Of a stretch of DNA of 12,773 bases, positions 8,119-12,773 are shown piece by piece. The stretch comes from an uncultured Flavobacteriia bacterium. Its GTDB lineage: Bacteria > Bacteroidota > Bacteroidia > Flavobacteriales_D > Crocinitomicaceae. The translations under genes were made by a program, and so were the position numbers. Position 1 is the stretch's first letter, and the number at the start of each line of letters is the position of its first letter. The notes under the pieces are model-generated. The model worked only from the letters and a program-made list of their open reading frames with translations. It searched no databases and was not told the DNA's origin. The stretch is taken from contig CAISOQ010000154.1 of the NCBI GenBank assembly GCA_903887095.1, positions 1 to 12,773 on the forward strand. Reading direction: 5' to 3'.

Positions 8119-9084
8119 TTAATTCGAAAGGTATTCCTTCATCCCTTGATCAAAATGCCAATAATCCTTATAATTCAGATCATTAATTGTTTCAGAAATA
8201 TCAGCCAACGAGTGGCGGATATCACCATTCCTTTCAGGTCCGTGAACAACCTTGGAGTTGTCATTGTACCGGCCTTGCTGGATAAGCACCGTTTTGATGG
8301 ATTGAATGACTGCATTTAAAGTGAAGAAATGTCCACAAGCAACATTATATGCTCTGCCGAAAGCAGCTTCATTTTCTGTAGAAAGGGCTAACAAATTTGC
8401 TTTAACTGCATTTTTGACATACGTAAAATCTCTTGTTTGCTCGCCATCACCATGTATCGTGATTTCTTCTCCTTTGATCATTCGATCCACAAACTTTGGA
8501 ATTGCAGCTGCATAAACACCGTTTGGATCTTGCTTGGGACCAAAAACATTAAAATAACGCAAGCCAACAGTCTCCATTTTGTGCAAACGCGCATAAACAG
8601 CTGCATATTGCTCGTTCAATGCTTTGGTTACAGCATATGGGCTCAATAAATCCCCCTCTGATCCAATTGTTTTAGGAGAAATAGTACTATCCCCATACAC
8701 AGATGACGAACTGGCATAAACAAATCTTTTGACACCTTTTTCTTTGGCGGCATGTAGCATATTCAAAAACCCACTTGCATTGACAGCATGTGTATTATGA
8801 GGAAACTCAATTGACCTTGGCACAGAACCCAATGCGGCTTGATGTGAAATGACATCAACTCCATCCAACGCTTTTAAACAATCTTCTTCATTTCGAATAT
8901 CACCCTTAAAAAATTCAAAAAGAGGATTTTTTTCGAACTCGGCTAAATTCTCATATTTACCTGTTTCCAGATTATCCAGAACAATCACCTGTGAACCAAG
9001 GTTTAACAGAGCCTCCACCAAGTTAGAGCCAATAAATCCTGCTCCGCCAGTAACTAAGACCTTCTTTCCCTCAAGTGCGTTCAT
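8119..9084 (-). CDS. NAD-dependent UDP-hexose 4-epimerase, WbpP/TviC type (extended SDR)
   Basis: A 321-aa extended short-chain dehydrogenase that likely interconverts UDP-GlcNAc and UDP-GalNAc (or UDP-Glc and UDP-Gal) in the cytoplasm to supply a precursor for the cluster. The Rossmann start T-G-G-A-G-F-I-G (12-19) binds NAD, with D37 at the end of the second strand. H-Q-A-A-L-G-S-V-P-R-S-I (81-92) is the stretch I associate with the WbpP/TviC subgroup. The catalytic triad is visible as S-S-S-V-Y-G (126-131) and Y150-x3-K154. Further family blocks are G-L-R-Y-F-N-V-F-G-P, H-G-D-G-E-Q-T-R-D-F-T-Y-V and A-Y-N-V-A-C-G. It is the first gene of the polysaccharide block and starts 5 nt after the rny stop. 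A related activity such as NDP-sugar dehydratase is less likely given these motifs. Confidence 0.88.
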   Translation of the reverse strand: MNALEGKKVLVTGGAGFIGSNLVEALLNLGSQVIVLDNLETGKYENLAEFEKNPLFEFFKGDIRNEEDCLKALDGVDVISHQAALGSVPRSIEFPHNTHAVNASGFLNMLHAAKEKGVKRFVYASSSSVYGDSTISPKTIGSEGDLLSPYAVTKALNEQYAAVYARLHKMETVGLRYFNVFGPKQDPNGVYAAAIPKFVDRMIKGEEITIHGDGEQTRDFTYVKNAVKANLLALSTENEAAFGRAYNVACGHFFTLNAVIQSIKTVLIQQGRYNDNSKVVHGPERNGDIRHSLADISETINDLNYKDYWHFDQGMKEYLSN

Positions 9085-9089
9085 TCTAC

Positions 9090-10619
9090 TTATTTTGCGT
9101 AGTTAACTGATCGTTTTTCGCGAATCACCGTCACCTTAACCTGACCTGGATATGTCATTTCTGTTTGAATACGTTGAGAAATGGTAAATGACAGTTCGTC
9201 TGCTTTGGTATCTGAAACTCTTTCACTCTCAACCAAAACGCGTAATTCACGTCCAGCCTGGATCGCATATGCACTTGATACTCCATCGTACGACAACGCC
9301 AAGGATTCAAGTTCCTTGATTCGTTTAATATATGCCTCCACGATTTCACGGCGGGCACCAGGACGAGCACCAGAAACAGCATCACAAACTTGTACAATTG
9401 GTGAAATTAATGTAGTCATTTCAACTTCATCATGGTGAGCTCCGATGGCATTACAAACATCCGGTTTTTCACCATATTTTTCGGCCAATTTCATCCCTAA
9501 GATAGCATGCGGCAATTCTGGTTCATCATCAGGAACTTTACCAATATCATGCAGTAAACCAGCACGTTTAGCCAATTTAACATTCAATCCTAATTCAGCC
9601 GCCATTGTTGCGCACAAATTAGCAACTTCACGGGAGTGCTGTAATAAGTTTTGTCCGTATGAAGAACGGTATTTCATTCGACCTACCATTCTCGTTAATT
9701 CTGGATGAAGACCATGAATTCCTAAATCCATGCAGGTTCTTCTTCCCGTTTCTGCAATTTCTTCTTCTAATTGTTTTCTTGTCTTTGCAACAACTTCTTC
9801 AATTCGTGCGGGGTGAATTCTACCGTCAGAAACCAATTGGTGCAATGCTAAGCGAGCAATTTCTCTTCTAACCGGATCAAAACAAGATAAAATAATTGCT
9901 TCAGGAGTGTCATCAACAATAATTTCCACACCGGTTGCAGCCTCTAGAGCACGGATATTTCGACCTTCTCGACCAATAATCCTTCCTTTGACCTCATCTG
10001 ACTCAATGTTAAAAACGGATACTGCATTCTCAACAGCCTGCTCCGTTGCAACTCTTTGAATAGACTGAATCACAATCTTTTTGGCTTCAAGGTTTGCGTT
10101 CAATTTAGCTTCTTCAGTTATGTCTTTAATGTATGTCATTGCGCTTGTTCTTGCCTCATCCTTCAATGCCTCCATCAAATGATTCTTAGCGTCCTCCGCA
10201 GACATACCACTAATTCTAGAAAGTTCTGCAACTCGTTTTTCTTGAATTTTCTCAAGTTCTTGATGCTTCAAATCGAATGACTGGACACGTGTTTCAAGTT
10301 CCGATTGATTCTTCTCTAACTCATTCTCTTTTCTAGCAACTTCTTCAATCTTTTGAGAAAGTGTTTTTTCCTTCGCTTTCGCACGATCCTCAGTAGATTG
10401 AAGTCTTCGTTCTTTGTCCTTTATAGTGATTTCATGCTCCTCCTTCAACTTGAGGAATTTTTCTTTGGCTTGAAGAATTTTATCCTTTTTAATATTTTCC
10501 CCTTCCAATTCAGCCTCTCTAATGAGCTGTTCTTTTTTATTCTTTAGCACTACATTCTGCAGAACAAAAACCCCTGTTCCACCCCCTGCAAGTCCTAATA
10601 ATACTGAAATTAAATCCAT
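9090..10619 (-). CDS. rny: Ribonuclease Y (membrane-anchored endoribonuclease)
   Basis: A 509-aa endoribonuclease that initiates mRNA decay at the inner membrane face. The order of parts matches RNase Y exactly: a short N-terminal membrane helix (about 4-25), a long charged coiled coil (about 26-150), a KH RNA-binding domain with G-R-I-I-G-R-E-G-R-N-I-R (212-223), and an HD metal-dependent phosphohydrolase domain. In the HD domain, H328 (L-L-Q-H-S), the H357-D358 pair in L-L-H-D-I-G-K, H395-H396 (G-A-H-H-D-E) and D413 are present, so it should be active. Length is close to the usual 510-520 aa. It follows zapA by 68 nt, an arrangement I recall as common in Bacteroidota, and is followed after 5 nt by the epimerase gene, which is unusual. 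Confidence 0.97.
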   Translation of the reverse strand: MDLISVLLGLAGGGTGVFVLQNVVLKNKKEQLIREAELEGENIKKDKILQAKEKFLKLKEEHEITIKDKERRLQSTEDRAKAKEKTLSQKIEEVARKENELEKNQSELETRVQSFDLKHQELEKIQEKRVAELSRISGMSAEDAKNHLMEALKDEARTSAMTYIKDITEEAKLNANLEAKKIVIQSIQRVATEQAVENAVSVFNIESDEVKGRIIGREGRNIRALEAATGVEIIVDDTPEAIILSCFDPVRREIARLALHQLVSDGRIHPARIEEVVAKTRKQLEEEIAETGRRTCMDLGIHGLHPELTRMVGRMKYRSSYGQNLLQHSREVANLCATMAAELGLNVKLAKRAGLLHDIGKVPDDEPELPHAILGMKLAEKYGEKPDVCNAIGAHHDEVEMTTLISPIVQVCDAVSGARPGARREIVEAYIKRIKELESLALSYDGVSSAYAIQAGRELRVLVESERVSDTKADELSFTISQRIQTEMTYPGQVKVTVIREKRSVNYAK

Positions 10620-10640
10620 TTAAATCAAATTATTAATTAA

Positions 10641-10655
10641 ACAACAGCAAGTTGT
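10641..10655 (-). other. Weak hairpin between zapA and rny
   Basis: ACAAC-AGCAA-GTTGT on the plus strand gives a 5-bp stem with a 5-nt loop in the 68-nt spacer. In the direction of transcription it is followed by an AT-rich stretch (TTTAATTAATAATTTG). It is too short and AT-rich to call a terminator, but could be a weak attenuator or processing site upstream of rny. No exact TAnnTTTG element was found in this spacer. Confidence 0.2.
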
Positions 10656-10687
10656 CAGAAAGAAAGAATACAAGAAAAGAAAATCGA

Positions 10688-10981
10688 TCAACCTAATGCA
10701 TCCAATTCTTTCGAAAGGTCATTAAGTTTCGCTTCTACATCAGAAAAATCGGGTGCAACCGGCGCTGATGAAGACGCTTGATTAGTGGATTTTGTAGACA
10801 ACTGCAGGGCAGACATTGCAAGAAGGTCTTGCATATCCTTCACTGCGTAATTCTCTTGGAGCATTTTAATAGCCTTGTTAATGTCTTCTGCTGCTTTCAA
10901 AACGCGTTGCTGCTCCTCTTCGTTTACCGTAAGAGGATAGGTTCTGCCACCAACATTGACTTTCAAGGATATTTTACCCAT
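10688..10981 (-). CDS. zapA: Cell division protein ZapA
   Basis: A 97-aa cytoplasmic protein that binds FtsZ and promotes bundling of FtsZ filaments at the division ring. The N-terminal head shows S-L-K-V-N-V-G-G-R-T-Y-P-L-T-V (5-19), then the E-E-E-Q-Q-R-V-L-K-A-A-E-D-I-N helix (21-35). Y-A-V-K-D-M-Q-D-L-L-A-M-S-A-L-Q-L (45-61) is the strongly conserved part in Bacteroidota ZapA. A Ser/Ala/Thr-rich linker (about 62-77) leads to a short C-terminal helix (79-96) that can form a coiled coil. Length is typical. It starts 3 nt after the stop of the small coiled-coil gene and lies upstream of rny, so all three are probably cotranscribed. Confidence 0.93.
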   Translation of the reverse strand: MGKISLKVNVGGRTYPLTVNEEEQQRVLKAAEDINKAIKMLQENYAVKDMQDLLAMSALQLSTKSTNQASSSAPVAPDFSDVEAKLNDLSKELDALG

Positions 10982-10984
10982 TCA

Positions 10985-11293
10985 CTATTTTTTTAACTGA
11001 CTAATGCAGTATTCGATTTCCTTAACCAGCTCATCAATCTCCTCGTCTTTCCTGTTTTTGGAAATTGGAGTTTCGACAACTTGATTTCTAGCCGCTTCTA
11101 ACGCAATTTTCAACTCAGACATTTCAACATTCAACACTTTCTGTGTATCAGCCATGCCAGTCAATTGAGCTTTTAACGCAACATTTTCAGCTTCAAGAAC
11201 AGTATTTTTTTCTCGCTCTTTGATCAATTGGCTATGTATCTCGATGCTTTTAGATCGGATTTTTTCAATGATCTGCTGAATTGTGTCTGTCAT
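10985..11293 (-). CDS. Small coiled-coil protein upstream of zapA, function unknown
   Basis: A 102-aa acidic protein without a signal peptide or membrane segment. From about residue 5 to 75 it is rich in Leu/Ile/Val at heptad-like spacing with many Glu and Lys, as in L-I-K-E-R-E-K-N-T-V-L-E-A-E-N-V-A-L-K (23-41), so a parallel coiled coil is likely. A break with Pro (V-E-T-P-I-S-K-N-R, about 73-81) precedes a short C-terminal helix. I know similar small hypothetical proteins next to zapA in Bacteroidota but no established function. By size, coiled coil and position it could be a functional counterpart of gammaproteobacterial ZapB, the coiled-coil partner of ZapA; this is inference only. It is the first gene after the divergent promoter and ends 3 nt before zapA, which supports coupled expression. 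Confidence 0.85.
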   Translation of the reverse strand: MTDTIQQIIEKIRSKSIEIHSQLIKEREKNTVLEAENVALKAQLTGMADTQKVLNVEMSELKIALEAARNQVVETPISKNRKDEEIDELVKEIEYCISQLKK

Positions 11294-11310
11294 TAGTTAC
11301 GACTTTACTA

Positions 11311-11340
11311 CAAAGTTAGTATTGAAAAGTATATGAGCAA
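11311..11340 (-). promoter_or_regulatory. Predicted Bacteroidota-type promoter for the minus-strand operon
   Basis: On the minus strand, TTG (11340-11338) is followed after 19 nt by TAACTTTG (11318-11311), an exact match to the Bacteroidota primary sigma-factor consensus TTG-N(about 19-21)-TAnnTTTG. Transcription would start near 11304-11308, giving a leader of only about 11-15 nt before the ATG at 11293. No other match of this quality was seen in the short gaps of the minus-strand genes, so it may drive the whole set. Confidence 0.65.
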
Positions 11341-11392
11341 CTATTTGGAAAGAATCCCTGCAGATTTTTTTAAAAGATTTACTTTTGATTGA
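11333..11392 (+). other. Possible 19-codon upstream ORF coupled to the M23 peptidase start
   Basis: An ATG at 11333 opens a 19-codon frame encoding MSNYLERIPADFFKRFTFD. Its TGA stop (11390-11392) shares its last base with the peptidase ATG, giving a TGATG junction typical of translational coupling. No ribosome-binding site is evident. If real, it would be a leader peptide controlling peptidase translation; a chance ORF in a 98-bp spacer is equally possible. It conflicts with a transcript start at the TAnnTTTG element at 11380. Confidence 0.2.
11380..11387 (+). promoter_or_regulatory. TAnnTTTG-like -7 element for the M23 peptidase gene
   Basis: TACTTTTG matches the Bacteroidota -7 consensus TAnnTTTG exactly. 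The region 19-20 nt upstream has only CCTG (11357-11360), a poor -33 element. Its last base is 5 nt from the ATG at 11392, so a start from it would give a leaderless or nearly leaderless mRNA. The match may be fortuitous. Confidence 0.3.
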
Positions 11393-12773
11393 TGAAAAAA
11401 TACATTTTCAAGCTATTCATTTTTATTTTCTGGACCGGATTTTTAGTTGCGCAGCCTAAAAAAAACAATTTTCGTTCCCCACTCAACATTCCTTTAGAAC
11501 TTGCGGCAAATTTTGGAGAGATTCGACCAGACCACTTCCACATGGGCGTCGATTTTAAGACAAATGGAAAAGAAGGTCTACAAATCTTTGCAATTGAAAA
11601 TGGTTTTGTTTCAAGGGTTAAAATATCACCCGATGGTTACGGAAAATCAATTTATATCGATCACCCAAATGGCATTACGAGTGTTTATGCTCACTGTTCC
11701 ATTCTAAAGGGAAAAATAGATTCTCTTGTAAAAGTTATTCAAACACAGCAGGAAAATTTTGAAGTGGATATTTATTTTCGTGCCGAAGACTTGCCAATTA
11801 AGCGGGGACAATTAATTGCACTTTCCGGAAATACGGGACATTCATTCGCTCCTCACCTGCATTTTGAATTGAGGGATACCGAAACAGAAGATGCTTTGAA
11901 CCCCTTGTCCTATGGATTCGATTTAGCTGATCACCGGGCACCAACAATCAATGCCATAAAGGTTTATGCCTTATCTAAAGAAGGCTATTTGCTTCCTGGT
12001 AAATCAAAAATAATTGCTATTCAGAAAAACGGTAAGAATTATGCAGTTGCAAATAATCTCGTCAGTTTACCCGCTGACTATTGCAGTTTGGAAGGAGGAG
12101 TTGGGTTTGCCTTTGAGACGTCAGATCAATTGGATGGTGCTTCAAACAATTGTGGTATCTATCAATCCAAAATATATGTGGAAGGGAAAGAATTTTTTTC
12201 ACAGCGCATGGATCGAATTTCATTTGATCATACACGCTATGTGAATGACCACGTTGATTACAGAGCTTACGCAGATAAAGATCAAGAATTTCAGAAATCG
12301 TTCCGAACCAAACATAATCCACTCGGAATATATCCACCAGAAAAATCAGGTATACTCAAAGTCAAACCAGGAGACAGAAACAGTATAACTTTTTTAGTAA
12401 ATGATGAAAAGGGTAATTCATCCACACTTTCATTTGACTTAAAAATAGAGAAAGGAACAATTAATTCAGCTCTTCAACCTTTTGATTCGAAAAACTTTTT
12501 TCTCCCAGATTCTGGCTATGAATTTCAAAATGAAAATATGGCAATCGCTGCCGATAAATTCACATTTTATCAACCCCTGCGTCATTCTATACTTATAACT
12601 AACTCTATTTCATTGGGTGATGCTAGAGAGCCTGTTCAATTACCTTTGAAGGTAAGAATGAAAATTCCGGAAAACGCAATTCGTAACACATACTATTTTA
12701 TTGCATCCACAAATTCCAGAGGGAAAGAAAGTTCAATTGATGCTATGACCAATGCAGGATGGATAAATGGTGA
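11392..12773 (+). CDS. Secreted M23 (LytM-type) metallopeptidase, N-terminal 460 codons (3' end outside window)
   Basis: A peptidoglycan endopeptidase of family M23, open to the right edge. Residues 1-20 form a signal peptide (M-K-K, a hydrophobic run rich in Phe/Ile, then L-V-A before Q21), so the protein is exported. The catalytic domain follows directly (about 30-165): H50 and D54 in H-F-H-M-G-V-D-F are zinc ligands of the H-x3-D motif, H101 in V-Y-A-H-C is the usual catalytic histidine, and H155-x-H157 in A-P-H-L-H-F-E-L completes the site. All key residues are present, so activity is expected, unlike degenerate LytM regulators. The rest (about 175-460) is a beta-rich, Bacteroidota-style C-terminal extension I cannot assign to a named domain. 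It is transcribed divergently from the zapA/rny operon. The first ATG after the spacer is chosen because the signal peptide begins there. Confidence 0.92.
   Translation, partial: MKKYIFKLFIFIFWTGFLVAQPKKNNFRSPLNIPLELAANFGEIRPDHFHMGVDFKTNGKEGLQIFAIENGFVSRVKISPDGYGKSIYIDHPNGITSVYAHCSILKGKIDSLVKVIQTQQENFEVDIYFRAEDLPIKRGQLIALSGNTGHSFAPHLHFELRDTETEDALNPLSYGFDLADHRAPTINAIKVYALSKEGYLLPGKSKIIAIQKNGKNYAVANNLVSLPADYCSLEGGVGFAFETSDQLDGASNNCGIYQSKIYVEGKEFFSQRMDRISFDHTRYVNDHVDYRAYADKDQEFQKSFRTKHNPLGIYPPEKSGILKVKPGDRNSITFLVNDEKGNSSTLSFDLKIEKGTINSALQPFDSKNFFLPDSGYEFQNENMAIAADKFTFYQPLRHSILITNSISLGDAREPVQLPLKVRMKIPENAIRNTYYFIASTNSRGKESSIDAMTNAGWING

Noticed and set aside
9085..9140. Terminator or promoter at the rny-epimerase junction
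   Set aside because: Only 5 nt separate the genes. No GC-rich stem with a U-run and no TAnnTTTG element were seen; TTCGCGAA nearby is a short palindrome inside rny.
9155..9397. Minus-strand 80-codon ORF and several plus-strand ORFs within rny
   Set aside because: Alternative-frame shadows of rny, whose KH and HD motifs cover the same bases.
10620..10687. Separate promoter for rny in the zapA-rny spacer
   Set aside because: The best candidate, ATAATTTG, breaks the TA of the consensus and has no TTG at the right distance.
11501..11707. 68-codon plus-strand ORF starting at 11501
   Set aside because: It is out of frame with the peptidase frame starting at 11392, which has the signal peptide and zinc motifs.
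12062..12337. 91-codon minus-strand ORF inside the M23 peptidase
   Set aside because: Antisense shadow of a confident coding frame; the translation shows no recognisable motif.
1..12773. tRNA, rRNA, CRISPR array, insertion sequence or phage/defence genes
   Set aside because: None found: no transposase, integrase or nuclease-type defence motifs, no regularly spaced repeats, and nearly every base is accounted for by the listed genes.

Overview
The window comes from a low-GC member of the Bacteroidota, probably a Flavobacteriales relative. This rests on the gene set (Bacteroidota-type ZapA followed by RNase Y, and an M23 peptidase of the kind common in that phylum), the AT-rich sequence, the lack of obvious Shine-Dalgarno sites, and exact matches to the Bacteroidota -7 promoter element TAnnTTTG. 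The placement is inferred from family knowledge, not from a database search.

Layout from right to left. (1) 11392-12773, plus strand: the first 460 codons of a secreted M23 (LytM-type) metallopeptidase that runs off the right edge. (2) 11294-11391: a 98-bp divergent intergenic region. It has a good promoter for the minus-strand genes, a -7-like element for the peptidase, and a 19-codon upstream ORF whose stop overlaps the peptidase start (TGATG). (3) 11293-9090, minus strand: a housekeeping block of a 102-aa coiled-coil protein, ZapA (FtsZ-ring protein) and RNase Y. (4) 9084-1, minus strand: a surface-polysaccharide cluster starting 5 nt after rny. In transcription order it holds a WbpP/TviC-type NDP-sugar 4-epimerase, a Wzx-type flippase, a hexapeptide acyltransferase, a short GT-B glycosyltransferase, a second GT-B glycosyltransferase, a Wzy_C polytopic protein (likely polymerase), a GT4 glycosyltransferase, a second Wzy_C protein (O-antigen ligase type) and the N-terminal 144 codons of a WbuB/WcaI-type GT4 glycosyltransferase cut by the left edge.

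The polysaccharide genes form a plausible Wzx/Wzy pathway. The epimerase would supply a Gal-type or GalNAc-type nucleotide sugar, four glycosyltransferases would build a lipid-linked repeat unit, the acyltransferase would decorate it, the flippase would move it across the inner membrane, and the two Wzy_C proteins would polymerise it and possibly transfer it to an acceptor. No initiating phosphoglycosyltransferase and no Wza/Wzc export genes are present; they are expected further left or elsewhere.

All minus-strand genes are tightly packed (overlaps of 4 or 16 bp, gaps of 1 to 68 nt) with no convincing terminator, so one long transcript starting near 11305 is possible. No RNA genes, CRISPR arrays, insertion sequences or repeat families were recognised, and there is no gene-free stretch above 100 nt. 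The genes are recognisable family members; I do not see a clearly new system. The most interesting points are the link between division/RNA-decay genes and the polysaccharide cluster, the small coiled-coil partner of zapA, and the divergent regulatory region.
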